Source: Meandrina meandrites | Taxonomy: Eukaryota > Cnidaria > Anthozoa > Scleractinia > Meandrinidae | DNA: 64,000 nt | NCBI GenBank assembly: GCA_963693305.1 | Contig: OY855911.1 | Span: 33,867,939-33,931,938 of the forward strand | Direction: 5' to 3' | Shown here: piece by piece, positions 1 to 14,900 of the stretch | Position numbering within the stretch: position 1 is the stretch's first letter | Layout of the letters: every line of letters begins with the position of its first letter | Position numbers and translations under genes: made by a program | Notes under the pieces: model-generated | What the model saw: the letters and a program-made list of their open reading frames with translations, nothing else | Database searches by the model: none | What the model was told of the DNA's origin: nothing

Positions 1-119
1 CACAATTACCCGTACAATTGTGTAGTGTCAAGGCCTCCTACACAGTACAATGGGGGAATTGCTAGCCTTTGTTTGCCTAATAATTAAGTGATTGTCAATC
101 CTTTTTCATTTATTCACAG

Positions 120-2916
120 GTCTCTCAGAGACAAATGGAAATCTGGTTAGAATCCTTATTTTTCCTTATTAAAATTGTTGTGGTTTTCGTTTTGATTTAG
201 TAAAATTATTAGAATATTACAATGATGTTGTGCATGTACTTGTAGTAGATTGCACCTGGAGTATTTGACTTTATGTTGCTATGCACTCAAGCTCTTCAAA
301 TTATTTTATTAGGAACAACCCGGGATTCTTGCTGATCTTTGCCAAGAGTCAAATGTCCCTTACTCCAAGGTACTACTACTGTTCACCATTCAGTTGGTGG
401 AATAATTAAATTAATGAAATCAATCCAGTGAGGAGTTATTACAGTAAATGACTGAACATGTTGAGGTCATTTTCTTGATACCATAGCAACATTATAAATT
501 GTAACACCCATACATGTAATTTTAGCTTTATTATTTTTAAACTTTAAACAAGCTCAATGACCCCCACGTTTTGTTATTAATTTACATGCAACTTACATGT
601 ACACATGTAGGACACGACTTTGGCAAAGATTATCTAAATTGTACCAATTGAAAGTAGTCCAGAGCCACCTTAAATTTTCAAACCCCCTCTGTAGAATTTT
701 ACAAAGTTTACAAAAAGTTGTATCATAGTTAATGGTTTGAACCCAGGAGTATCAGTAGTTTGTATAGTGTGATTGTCTGGGTGATCGAGAGTAGTTCTGA
801 AGAAAACTGTCATGTTCTTGGTGACTGATGTTTCAACAACCTGTGTGGAAGATGACTTCCACACAGGTTGTCGGGGACACTAGTCTCAGGCCAATCACAA
901 GATCGACTGGGAAGGAGTCAAGATTCTTGATAAAGAGTCCATAGATGTCGAAAGAAAAATCAAGGAGGCCATCCATATCAGACGTCAATGACTAACGCTG
1001 AACCAAGATTGGGGCTACGATCTTCCTGCCATTTTCGACCACCTGTTGCCACGTGATTTCATGTACTAAATACTTGTTATTGCTTCACAATCTATCACTA
1101 AGCATTGTTGTAAAACCCAAACATGTACAATAACACTAACTACACTTTAACGATGATCATTTAGGTGAACACAGTGTACACAGAGTACTTTCAGCCATTT
1201 CTGGATAGCAGCTCTGAGGTACATGTTCATTTGAATTTACATTGTATATTGTGTTATAAATTATTGCCATATTTACATAAATAAAAATCCTGACAGTAAA
1301 ATATGCAGTACGGATTAAGAAATCTACTGATGACTTGAAAATTACAAGACAATCAAGGAAAGCAATAATAATAAAAATAAGTCAATGAGTCCCTAGCTCT
1401 TATACCGCTGACTGTTCCTAGTTTGACCTCTGTCTTCTCTCTTTTAATTTTTCACAGAAGAATACAAGAGACTTAGTAAATGTAAGTAAAATATGCACTA
1501 CACACATGCCCTGGTCTTTTCAAAGTGCAAGCCAGTGAGTCATGCAAGCCATTCTGGTTAGCCTAAATATCCGGTGAGCCTAAATAGCATCCCAGTTGGG
1601 GTAAAATTATCTACAGTGTTCAACTGAGTGAAACAAAATGAAGGGAAAGGACTTTTGATATTTCCAGTTTTCAGAAGCTAGCAGTTCTTAAGAAATCAGG
1701 ATTCCCCTGTACATCTGTGCACAGCTTATCTTCTGTTACAGGTTTCCATTGTTCAGTTAGGCCTGGTTAAAGCATTATGCTATTGCTGTGTTTAAATAAG
1801 GTTAACAGAATTGCAACAACAGAGATTCAGGTATGTACATCATTTGCATGTAACCATATTAGCCCTCTACATACTCAGTGACGGATCCGGACCATCTCCT
1901 GGAGGAGGGGGGGGGGGGGGGGGCGCACTTTTGAAGGCTTGACTATGAATGTTGAATTCTGCAAAGATAATTCTGGCAGTTAAAAAAATGCGCTATTTCT
2001 GAAAAAGTAAGGGGGCACCCCCCTTGGCCCCTCCCCTAGATCCACCATTGAAACTGAGCTTGACGCTTTGCAATTCTATAAAATTAAGCTCAGCTTCACT
2101 GCCAGTGACATTGAAGTCAAACTTGTAACAATAGGCAACATTTGAATTGGTCCTTTGTCAATCTAATTTGAGCTGTGATTATCTGAAGGTGGACGACTTG
2201 AACTCCATGTATGAAGAAATACATGACAAGTCAAGAGATGTTGATGAAAGAGACTTCCTTGACAAAGATGGGTACTTGTGGATTCCCTTCAGTGAAGAAG
2301 ACAACACTGCAACCTTAAACGGTGGTGCTACCAGTACATCTGTGCATGATGAGTCCAATGCAACTACAACTACGACAACTGTCCCAGCATCAAGGTACTA
2401 CAGTACAGTATAAAGGCTGGAGGAATGCTTTGTTATTTATTTTACTTTAAATTACTATTTTATAACTTACAGTTCCTTAGACAAGTTCAAGATAAAAATC
2501 TGGTACATGAAATTTTGTGGTTACTACATTTGATATTATTCTGTAATATTTTTGGAATCAGCGCTACCATTCTTTAGACATAATTGACTCATTTACTATA
2601 CTATTCATTACAAATAGATTTTATTGTTTTTTTATTTCTTACGATCCTACAGTTTTTAATTAACCTTTTTTAATTAATTAATTAATTAATCATACATGTA
2701 CATGTATAGCAGTTTTGGATCTTTGAGAAAAAGTGCTCTACCAAGGCTGTACTCTAACAAAAATTACAAGGAGCCCAAAGGTTCCAAACTGAGATCCAGG
2801 GTGCCCAGCATAAAGCTTACAGTATATGAAAGAAATAAGATTATCTGGTCGCCCAAAGGCAAAAGTTAACCCGCCTGAGGTACCCGGGCACCCTGACAGC
2901 ACTGCCCTGTCTACAA

Positions 2917-2976
<60 letters not shown>

Positions 2977-5900
2977 CTAATTATCGTAAATGATTGGTGA
3001 TTTTCTTTACTCTCTTATCCCTTCCATTTGATAAAAAGTTAATCAATCTTATAAGGAGAATTTAGGAAGATTTTTCAATGCCCATTATTTGACTTTGGGC
3101 CAGTTACATCCTCCACAAAAAAGTGTGTGAAATGTCTTTTTTACCAAACACATCTTGCTTAGACCCAGTAGTTATACACAGCTTTGTAACCATTTAGGTA
3201 ATTTAAGTTGGCTGGTATCGGTTTCCAGCATTTTCCAGCTCTTACACTTTGACAGGTCTGTACTAGAAATCTGTATCAGTTGATGCTACAATAATGGTAC
3301 CAAATAAATGCCCAATGATTGTTGAATATGTTGTAGTCATTTTCTTGACGTCACTGGTTACCATAGCAACAGGACAACCTGTTAAAAACTCCCTTAATTT
3401 TAGCTTTAAGTGCTTATAACTCAAAAACCCCCATTTTTTATTGTTGAGTTATAATAAGCATGGAAAGATACAACTTTTTGTGAAGTTAAAAAAATTTCTG
3501 CGGAGTGGTTTCAGAGCCACCTCAATTTTCTGAAATTTAAGGTGGCTCTGAAACCGCTCTGTAGAAATTTTTTTAACTTCACAAAAAGTTGTATCTTTCC
3601 ATGCTGATTATAACTCAGCAATAAAAAATGGGGGCACCAAGCTCGTTTTTTTAATTATAAGCACTTATAGCTAAAATTAAGGGTGTTTTTAACAGGTTAT
3701 CCTGTTGCTATGGAAACCAGTGAGGTCAAGAATGTAACCAAAACGTACTCAGCAATCATTGGGCATATTTTGATACCATTATTGTAGCAGCAACTGATAA
3801 AAATTTGTTGTACTATAGGATCCCATCAAAGTGTAAGAGCTGGAAAGTGCTGGAAACCATTACCAGCCACCTTAATATTCTCACTGGGAGTCCTCATGCA
3901 CAAACGCCCCTAATTGCGTTGAGATCCCACTTTCTCATTCCTGCACTTCTGTATATCCTCAAGGGAATCTGCTATGAATATTGTTTACGCGAGTTAAGTA
4001 TAAATAGTCCTGCTTTATCCCGTTTATTCCTCTCTTCGTTAAAACGGACGCCAGACATCACATTGTCGCTTGGTTTACCCTGCTGCCATCGCTGCGCCCT
4101 TTCTCGCTCTATTGTTTTTCGTCTTTGCTTATGGCTCAAGTTCCCGTTAATGCCGAAAGTAGCATGACTCCTGGTTTTGGCGCTCTTTTGGCGGTTGTGC
4201 GGACAGAAGACGAACCGGCCGCTCAAATTGTATAGGAGACTGCTCTCTCTCGCTCCAGCTGCAGCTCAGCCGGGAAGGTGAATTTCTTTATTGTGCTTAT
4301 CAGTTCCTGGTGTATTTTCCGTAGTTTCGCTTTCTAAATAAATTTATTTGCTTTGTATTTTGCTGGGCATTACTCGGTTTTGCGGCTCCTTGTGAGTTTG
4401 TACTTGGTTTTTGTGCCCACGTGGTCACGATTTTTCATATCCCTTCGCGTCTGTTTTTTAAGGTGTGGTAAATTAGTTTCGTGTCTCTGTGACAATTTAG
4501 TTTCGCCTCTGTGTGACAGTTTAGTTTCGCGTCTGTGTGACAATTCAGTTTCGCGTCTGTGTGACAATTTAGTTTCGCATCTGTGTGACAATTTAGTTTC
4601 GCATCTGTGTGACAATTCAGTTTCGTGTCTGTGTGACAGTTTAGTTTCGCGTCTGTGTGACAATTGAGTTTCGCGTCTGTGTGACAATTTAGTTTCGTGT
4701 CTGTGTGACAATTCAGTTTCACGTCTGTGTGACAATTCAGTTTCGCGTCTGTGTGACAACGTAGTTTCACGTCTCTGACAATTTAGTTTCATGTCTGTGT
4801 GACAATTCAGTTTCGTGTCTGTGTGACAATGTAGTTTCGCATCTGTGTGACAATTTAGTTTCACGTCTGTGTGACAGTTTAGTTTCGTGTCTGTGTGACA
4901 GTTAAGTTTCGCGTCTGTGTGTCAATTCAGTTTCGCGTCTGTGTGACAATTTAGTTTCGCGTCTGTGTGACAGTTTAGTTTCGCGTCTGTGTGACAGTTT
5001 AGTTTCGCGTCTGTGTGTCAATTCAGTTTCGCGTCTGTGTGACAACGTAGTTTCGCGTCTGGGACAATTTAGTTTCACGTCTCTGTGACAATTGAGTTTC
5101 ACGTCTGTGTGACAATTGAGTTTCGCGTCTGTGTGACAACGTAATTTCGTGTGTGTGACAATTTAGTTTCGCGTCTGTGTGACAGTTTAGTTTCGTGTCT
5201 GTGTGACAATTTAGTCTCGCGTCTGTGTGACAATTGAGTTTTGTGTCTGTGTGACAATTGAGTTTTGTGTCTGTGTGACAATTGAGTTTTGGACCGTATT
5301 TCATGCAGTGGGTAAAAACTTTTTATACGGATATATCAAGCTGTGTTATAAATAACGGCTTTACTACCAATCTTTTTTGTATACAGCGTGGAGTTCGCCA
5401 AGGTGACCCTTTATCACCTCTTTTATTTATTTTGGCCTTGGAAACTCTTTTGTGTCAAATAAGACAAGATCACAACGTAACATAGAAGGGATAAAAATCA
5501 GTGGTGAGGAAATTAAATTAACGGCATTCGCTGATGATATAACTTGTTTCCTACAGGACAAGCTCTCTTATTTACATCTGTTTACATGTCTGGAGACTTT
5601 TTCGAGGTATTCCGGTTTAAAGGTAAACAATGACAAAACAGAAGTATTCGCAATTGGACGACAGCGTCTTAAACAAGCTAAATTTACGCATACAGTCCGG
5701 TCAACAATCAAAATATTAGGTGTATTTTTTGATTATCACATTCAATCAAGAATGAAAGCCAATTTTGATTCAATCTTTAAATCTGTTCAAAACACTCTAA
5801 ACATGTGGAAGTGCAGAGGTTTAACCTTACTGGGAAAAATCCAAATCGTAAAAAATTTTGTTATTCCCAAATTCGTGAGCAAAGCGGCAATAATTTCAAT

Positions 5901-8900
5901 TTCTAAGGATCTCATTAAGGAGATTAACCGACTGATTTATGGATTTATTTGGAGAGGTAATGATAAGATTAAACGTTCTGCAATTATCAACGATATTGAG
6001 AACGGAGGACTTAAAATGCTTGACCTCGAATCAATGATAAAAGCTCAAAGAGTAATAGCTCTTAAAAAATACTTGGATATAAGCGAAAATTCCTGGAAAG
6101 TTATATTAGACGAGTTTCTTCAAGGAGTGGGCGGGAAGTTAGTTCTCTCCTGTAATTTTGATAGCCGTAAATTGCCGATTTATATTCCAGCTTTCTATAC
6201 AGAATGCTTTGACGCGTGGTCAGAGTTAACATCCACAAGCGTAAACAGTTACGAGGATGTTATAAATCAAGTCATTTGGAACAATAAGAATATAATCGTA
6301 CAAAAGGAATCAGTTTTTGATGAATATTTATTTACGCTGGGTATAATTAAAATCGGAGATCTGTTATCCGACACAGGCATTTTTTTTCAAAGCTCAACGA
6401 TTTTGCAAGCAAATCTGTCCCCAATCCAGCGTTTTAAGTTGATGAGTATTGCGGACGCAATTCCACAAAATTGGAGACTTATCATTAAACAAAGTCAACA
6501 ACATTATCACCCACAATTATTCAATGATACTGTTTTTGTTAAAATGGATGGAAAAGACGTTGATATCTTAAAAACTACATCAAAATTACTTTACAAAAAA
6601 TTCAAATCCAAAAAGCAAACCCCTCCAACGGCCCAAAAAAAGCTGAAAAATAAATACCCCGAGCTAGCAGTGGAATGGACAAAGATCTATTCCCTACCTT
6701 TTGTTGTTACAATAGAAACAAAGCTTCGTGAATTTCAATACAAGCTCTTGAACAATATTATATTTACAAATGAAAAGCTTTTCAAATTTAAAATGACCGA
6801 GTCACCTCTATGTAATTTTTGTAAAAAGGAAGTTGAATCCCTCGAACATCTGCTTTTCCACTGTGAGTATACTGAGGTCTTTTGGCAAGCCCTTTTTTCT
6901 TGGCTCAGAAAACGAAACATTTGTGTAGAGACTGCATCACTAATAACTATCTTATTCGGCGAGTTTAGAGAAAGTGAAGACAGTATTATCTTGAATCACC
7001 TGATACTCATGGCTAAGTTTTTTATCTATAAATGCAAATTAAGTAATTCTAAACCGTCATTAAATGTTTTTCTAGCCAAGATTAAAATAGTATATGACAT
7101 GGAGCGACAAATAGCAGCAAAAAATAATAAGCTGACTAAACATTATAACAAATGGGAAAAACTTTTAACTCATGTTCGCCTCTAATTCTAATTTCTTACG
7201 TCGTTTCTTGAAGCCCATTTTGTGTGTGTGTTATCTCTTGGATGTAGTGATGTTATTACTTAGGTTAATGTATTACTGTCTGTATTGTAATCATGTAAGT
7301 GTTTATATATGTAAAGGTATAGCGGCACGTGGATCTTGTTAGAAGGCATTGTAATATTAGAGTTGTAATTATGTCCATGTTGCAAAAAACAATAAAAACT
7401 ATTAAAATACAAAAAAAAAATTGAGTTTTGTGTCTCTGTGACAATTGAGTTTCGCGTCTGTGTGACAATTGAGTTTCGCGTCTGTGTGACAGTTCAGTTT
7501 CGCGTCTGTGTGACAATTCAGTTTCGCGTCTGTGTGACAATTTAGTTTCGCGTCTGTGTGACAATTCAGTTTCGCGTCTGTGTCACAGTTTAGTTTCGCA
7601 TCCGTGTGACAATTCAGTTTCGCGTCTGTGTGACAGTTTAGTTTCGCGTCTGTGTGACAATTCAGTTTCGCGTCTGTGTGACAATTCAGTTTCGCGTCTG
7701 TGTGACAGCGTAGTTTCGCATCTGTGGGACAATTTAGTTTCGCGTCTGTGTGACAGTTAAGTTTCGCGTCTGTGTGACAATTCAGTTTCGCATCTGTGTG
7801 ACAATTCAGTTTTGCGTCTGTGTGACAACGTAGTTTCGCATCTGTGGGACAATTTAGTTTCGCGTCTGTGTGACAGTTAAGTTTCGCGTCTGTGTGACAA
7901 TTTAGTTTCGCGTCTGTGACAATTGACTTTTGTGTCTGTGTGACAATTGAGTTTTGTGTCTGTGTGACAATTGAGTTTCGCGTCTGTGTGACAATTGAGT
8001 TTCGCGTCTGTGTGACAATTTAGTTTAGCATCTGTGACAATTATGTTTCTTGTCTGTGTGACAATTCTGTTTCGCGTCTGTGTGACAACGTACTTTCGCG
8101 TCTGTGTGACAGTTCAGTTTCGCGTCTGTGTGACAATTTAGTTTCACGTCTGTGTGAAAATTTAGTTTCACGTTTGTGTGACAATTGAGTTTCGCGTCTG
8201 TGTGACAATTCAGTTTCGCGTCTGTGTGACAGTTCAGGTTCGCGTCTGTGTGACGAAAATGGCCCTCGGTGTTACGGCTTAGTTTTGTGTATTTTGTGTA
8301 TGTGTGACAATTTAGTTTCACCTCTGTGTGACGATTTAGTTTTGTGTCTGTGTGACCAACAGGCCTTCGGTATTACAGCTTACAGTAGTTTTGTGTCTGT
8401 ATGAAAAATTTGTTTTGCATCTGTGTGACAATTTAGTTTCGCGTCTGTGTGAATAACAGGCCCTTGGTATTGCAGCTTAGTTTCGTTGTCTGTGTGACAA
8501 TTTACTTTCGTGTGTGTATGACAAACAGGCCTCAGCTTAGTTTCGTGTCTGTGTGTCAAATAGCCTGTCTGTGTGACAATTCAGTTTCGCGTCTGTGTGA
8601 CAGTTTAGTTTCGCGTCTGTGTGACAATTTAGTTTCCCGTCTGTGTGACAATTCAGTTTCACGTCTGTGTGAGAATTTAGTTTCGCGTCTGTGTGACAAT
8701 TTAGTTTCGCGTCTGTGTGACAGTTTAGTTTCGCGTCTGTGTGACTATTCAGTTTCGCGTCTGTGTGACAATTCAGTTTCGCGTCTGTGTGACAAATCAG
8801 TTTCGCGTCTGTGTGACAACGTAGTTTCGCGTCTGTGTGACAATTTAGTTTCGCGTCTGTGACGGTTTAGTTTTGCGTCTGTGTGACAATTCAGTTTCGC

Positions 8901-11900
8901 GTCTGTGTGACAACGTAGTTTCGCTTCTGTGTGACAATTTAGTTTCGCGTCTGTGACAGTTTAGTTTCGCGTCTGTGTGACAATTGAGTTTCACGTCTGT
9001 GTGACAATTGAGTTTCGCGCCTGTGTGACAATTTAGTTTCGCATCTGTGTGACAATTCTGTTTCGTGTCTGTGTGACAATTCTGTTTCGTGTCTGTGTGA
9101 CAACCTACTTTCGCGTGTGTGACAGTTCAGTTTCGCGTCTGTGTGACAATTCAATTTCCCGTCTGTGTGACAATTTAGTTTCACATCTGTGTGACAATTT
9201 AGTTTCACGTTTGTGTGACAATTGAGTTTCGTGTCTGTGTGATAATTTAGTTTTACGTCTGTGTGACAATTCAGTTTCGCGTCTGTGTGACAATTTAGTT
9301 TCGCGTCTGTGTGACAATTTAGTTTTGCGTTTGTGTGACAATTCAGTTTCGCGTCTGTGTGACAATTAAGTTTCGCATCTGTGTTACAATTCAGTTTCCC
9401 GTCTGTTTGACAATTCATTTTCGCGTCTGTGTGACAACGTAGTTTCGCATCTGGGACAATTTAGTTTCACGTCTGTGTGACAGTTTAGTTTCGCATCTGT
9501 GTGAAAATTTAGTTTCGCGCCTTTGTGACAATTTTTTTTTGTGTCTGTGTGACAATTGAGTTTTGTGTCTGTGTGACAATTGAGTTTGGTGTCTGTGTGG
9601 CAATTGAGTTTCGCGTCTGTGTGACAATTGAGTTTCACGTTTGTGTGACAATTTAGTTTCGCATGTGTGTGACAATTCTGTTTCGCGTCTGTGTGACAAC
9701 GTACTTTTGCGTCTGTGTGACAGTTCAGTTTCGCGTCTGTGTGACAATTCAATTTCGCGTTTGTGTGATAATTTAGTTTCACGTCTGTGTGACAATTTAG
9801 TTTCGCGTTTGTGTGACAATTGAGTTTCGCGTCTGTGACAATTTAGTTTCGCCTCTGTGTGACTATTTTTTATTTAGTTTCGCGTCTGTGTGACAGTTTA
9901 GTTTCGCGTCTGTGTGACAATTTAGTTTTGCGTCGGTGTGACAATTTAGTTTCGCGTCTGTGTGACAGTTCAGGTTTGCGTCTGTGTGACGAAAACGGCC
10001 CTCCGTGTTACGGCTTAGTTTTGTTTATGTGTGACAATTTAGTTTCACCTCTGTGTGACGATTTAGTTTTGTGTCTGTGTGACCAACAGGCCTTCGGTAT
10101 TACGGCTTACAGTAGTTTTGTGTCTGTATGAGAAATAAGTTTTGCGTATGTGTGTCAATTTAGTTTCGCGTCTGTGTGAATAACGGCCCTTGGTATTATA
10201 GCTTAGTTTCGTGTCTGTATTGTGTGACAATAGCCTGTCTGTCTGACAATTTGGTTTCGTTGTCTGTGTGACAATTTACTTTCGTGTGCGTATGACAAAC
10301 AGGCCTCTGCTTAGTTTCGTGTCTGTGTGTCAAATAGCCTGTCTGTGTGACAATTCAGTTTCGCGTCTGTGACATTTTAGTTTCGCGTCTGTGTGACAGT
10401 CTAGATTCGCGTCTGTGTGACGAAAATGGCCCTCGGTGTTAACGGCTTAGTTTTGTGTCTGGGTGACAAATAGCCTGTCTGTGTGACAATTTAGTTTCGC
10501 GTCTGTGTGATGATTTAGTTTCATTTCTGTGCGACAATTTAGTTTCGCGTCTGCGTGACAAACAGGCCTTCGGTGTTGTGAGTGCATAAAACGATCCAAA
10601 GCTAACAAACGACACAGTACAACTTTAATGCAAACTCACATGGAAGACACAGTTCGAAGACGCGTACAGAATCGAAGACTTAATTAATTCGATGACCATA
10701 ACCAAAGCTTACGATAAGAACGATAACTAAGCGATGGCATATAAACTTGAGCTTGTACAACAGTAAATACTTGTATCTCGACGTTACTTGCACCTTGTAT
10801 GAAGAGATAACGATAACTGTTCGGTTTGTACGATGCGACTTGTACGGTTTCGAAAACTAAAACGAAAAATAAATCACAATAAATACTAGAAATCTCTAGT
10901 GGATAGAAAAGTAAACCAGAAACTTACGTTTGTGTCCTCTGATAACGGCTGTGAAACACGATAAACTGTACAAAAAACTATGCTCCAAACGATTTCACCG
11001 TAAGATGATTTCACCGTAAGACGTTTTCACCTTGGATTGAGCACATGGCTTTTAACTACTCTAGCAACGCATTGTGGGGTAGTATGCCAAAGCGTGCGTG
11101 ACATCACGCGCGTGATCCTCAAATAGTAACGTAACGGCAGTAACAGGTGTTACAGCTTAGTTTTCTGTCAGTGTGACAAATAGCCTGTCTGTGTGACAGT
11201 TTAGTTTCGCGTCTGCGTGATGAACAGATCTTCAGTGCTACGGCTTAGTTTTGTGTCTGTGGCTAATAGCCTGTCTGTGTGGCAATTAAGTTTCTTGTCG
11301 GTGTGACGTCTGTGTGCCAGTCGTAAGCTAACCGCTGGTATGCCTTCAAAGGGGTTGTCTAATACCCTTAATTGCTCTGTCCCTGGACGGGATATTTCGA
11401 GGCTTCCTCACGGTTGGCTTTTTCCCTTTTAGAACTGTCATTTCAGGAGAGGCCATTATTTTAATCGTATTTTCATTGTAGGCGCTATGGTTAGTAGCCT
11501 GCTCGTTGTTATGTTTCTTCAGAATGAAGTATCGCTTTATACTACCCTATAGTGCTATTGGAAAGGGGAAAAGTCACGCGTCACAGGCCTCATTCCACCC
11601 ATTCCATGGTTTGTAAGGGAGACGCTTGTGGTTTATATGATTGTAATCAGTTTTCTCTCAGTCATGCCTTTATTTTTTGCTCACCTTTTTGTCGTTATAC
11701 TATCATTATACTAGTACTAGAATTGATTAGAACTGTGAGCAAAAAACTCTTTTTGAGTTTTGGGGAGAGTTGCGTATTTCTGCATGCTTTTGATAGTTTT
11801 GGGTTATTGGTTTGCCATTTGGCTTCCGGGAAGTGGCCGCCGTAGGGCTCGCCTCTTCCCACATCTTGTCTCAACTTGGGGCATTTGGGAGTGGGGGCTC

Positions 11901-14900
11901 CCGTTGAGAATTTATTACTATTATAATTGCATTACTGAATGTTCTCATCTGTTTTAGAGGGCCTTGTCTATCAGGTCAGTCATCATTCACTGATTTGAGA
12001 GCTACACTTGAAGAGGCCAGGTACAGTTTACTGAATAATTAAAGATAATTCCTTTTACTTGTACATGTAGTATAAAATTCTCAGACCTAACTTCACCAGA
12101 TAAATCACTATCCAGTGGATAAGTGTTCAGCATTATCCACCCGTTGAACAACTGAGCCCTGATGCTTAGATCTTTGGAATCATTCAATATCAGAAGATGC
12201 TGCTTGGGGTTGTCCTGATACATTACATTTACGTAATCTTGGCCTATAGATATTATAGTCTTTATAACCATTTTATTCTTTGTAGCTCAACTGTCCGACA
12301 ATTTAGAAGTGCCATTATCAGTTATCACTTGAACACTAGATCGAAACTGCTCACCAGGCTGATTGATGTTCTTATTTTGCTTTTTAGTCATATGCCAAGT
12401 CAGGAGCTGATAAGATTTTGGAATGTGAGTATTTGTGCTGAAGCATATGTTGATGCTAATCCCAAGCAGATTCTGGGACTTTGGCCAGAAGTACCCAGTC
12501 TAATTTTCAAAATAAAAACACAACATGATTTGTTACTTGTATGCAAAAGAGCATGTCTAGAATTGTTTGCATTCCAACTTTCCTAACAACTTGGAATCCT
12601 TCCATCAGTATGGTTCATCCATTAATTAATTTTGATGTCGAGGTATTTGGTAGCTAAAATAATTCTGTTTTCTTGCCCTTGTAGTGTTGCCATAGAAACC
12701 CTCAAAATTTAATACAGTCACAATTAACTGGTAAGTAAGGACATGTCTTTACTTGACTTAATTTATCACTGGCTTTTATTAATTTTCACTATTGTACTCT
12801 ACATTAAATGGTTTTCATTTGAATTTCCAGCTGTCCAGGACAGTTTTATAAAAGGCTTTAATGATGCTGCAGTTACCTTAGACAGTAACACTTCAGTTCA
12901 GGTGAATTATTAAAATGTCATTTTCTGAAAAAGAGAGATTTAATACAATTTTAAGCAAACTGTGATTCAGAATTAATATGATGAGACTCGGGATATAGTT
13001 TTGTTAAAACGTCCAGGAAGTAGTATAGCTGGGACTAAACAAATACCACTTTGGGTGCACCTAAATTTTTCACCTCTTCAGGAGATTAGTAGTCAGGGAC
13101 CAAATCAAACCACGCTCACAAAAGCTCGCGTGCCTTGATTTAGTCCCTGACTATAGTCTCCTGAAGAGGTGAAAAATTTAGGCTTACCAAAGATAGTATT
13201 TGTTTAGTCCCAGCTATACTACTTAGCAAAAAGGACGCAGGAAACATAAACAGAGGGCGGCGGGACAACCATTTAGAGGAATGCAACATTAAGTTAACAA
13301 CAATTAATAAATTAAAAAATATTTTTCTACATAATATACGATGGACGAAATAGACTTCAGTTCTTTTGAAAATGTAGACCTCGAATCTCTCGAACAAGAA
13401 CTTGCAAAAATAGATCCCGCAGAACTGCGACATTTATCGCAACTTCTTTCAGAAAACGTACCCGCTGTGAAAAAGATAATAAAGAATGTGCTAGTCGAGC
13501 CGCTAACAGAAACCAGAAAGCAGCGGTATAAACCGTCATTACAGGTATCACAGCCATTACAACCAAAACCTTACCAACCAACAGCACCACCGAGAAATAA
13601 GAACAAAAGACAACTTCTGAGACAATTCGATCCCATTCAACCGAATAACATAAGAAATGTGACAGACTACCAGAATGAGATTCAGAATCTGTATGAAGTC
13701 ACAAAATTCGAGGGTGAAGAGAGCAGCGGGAGACGGTTCAAGAGATGGCGCTTCATAAAAGATCTGAATAAAGACCTCACACCAAAATTTATGGAAAAAA
13801 TAAGAGAGAACGTGAGGACATCATTTTACATGAGGCACACTTATTCATATAAGTTACGTAACATTGAAGACGGTACCATAATTTTCTACTACCAAAATAA
13901 AGGCTCCCCTTGGATGAATACATATGCAGAAGCGGAGAATTGGTTAATTAATAGGGAGGCTGTACGTCTGGATGCGGATAGTATCGAAAGACCAAACACA
14001 AAGTGGATTTTCGAGGAGCATTTTAATGTTGATGTAAAGGTTGTGCTTGACCGTCAACCGCTGATGGGAACAGGACCCTTACCAAACTGGCTGCGCAACC
14101 TTGCACATAGTCGTTCAATGGTAGCACTGGATACCTATAGAGATAACATGTGTCTATGGCGCTGTATTGCGGTTCACAAAGGAGCTAGACCAGATCGAAG
14201 TACAAAAGCGGCACAAGGTCTAGCCAAGAGTTTTTTCAAACTCCGAGATACACCGACGAACTGCGTAAAAACATCACTGGATGAATTGGAAAAGGTCGAA
14301 ATGCACCTGAATAAGGGCACAGCTTTCTCAGGCTGGCTGGGAATAAGGGTATATGTACCAGAGCGTATAGATGAAAAAGAAGTTGTATGGCATTTAGCAA
14401 GAAATCCTGCACCGCAGTTTAAAAACGTTATGACAATCGGTATTTTTGGAAAGCACGCATTCTTAATAAAAGACATTAAAAAGTTGGGAAAAACTTATGC
14501 ATGCATCCATTGCAAAGCAAGATTTACACAAGCAACCCATTTACAACGTCATGCAGAAAGGTGTGCCCAAGGGAAAACCGTAATAGATTGCCCCGGAGAA
14601 AAGGTCGAAGCGCCACAGACAGCTTATGAAAAAGCATTTTATCCGAAGCATAAAGCCTCAAAAGAATCAATTCAGTGGCTTGAGTACGTAGCAAAGCATT
14701 GGAAAATCCCCATTCACCACGCAATGTCAGGACACGGAGGAGAGCGTTGGATAGAGAAAAGACCAGTTGATGGCTACAACCATGAGAAAAAGCTTGTGCT
14801 GCAGTATCACGGATGCTACTGGCACGGTTGTCCAAAATGTTACCCTGATCGTAACAAAATAATAGACCGTGGGGATAGAACAAGAGAAGATCTCTTCCAA

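Noticed and set aside
2738..2977. Minus-strand frame starting with an asparagine run
   Set aside because: It is the ATT microsatellite at about 2924-2973 read as codons; the rest has no features.
4370..5304. Long repetitive open frames on both strands over the 24-bp array as genes
   Set aside because: They are a by-product of a stop-free 24-bp unit; no start context, domain or non-repeat sequence, and both strands are equally open.
8449..10131. Tandem array as a CRISPR
   Set aside because: Units are contiguous 24-bp copies without unique spacers, in a eukaryotic intron.
12197..12586. 129-codon frame as a single coding exon of the RB1-like gene
   Set aside because: Only 12388-12424 fits the RB protein, with a proper acceptor, donor and phase on both sides; the rest reads as intron.
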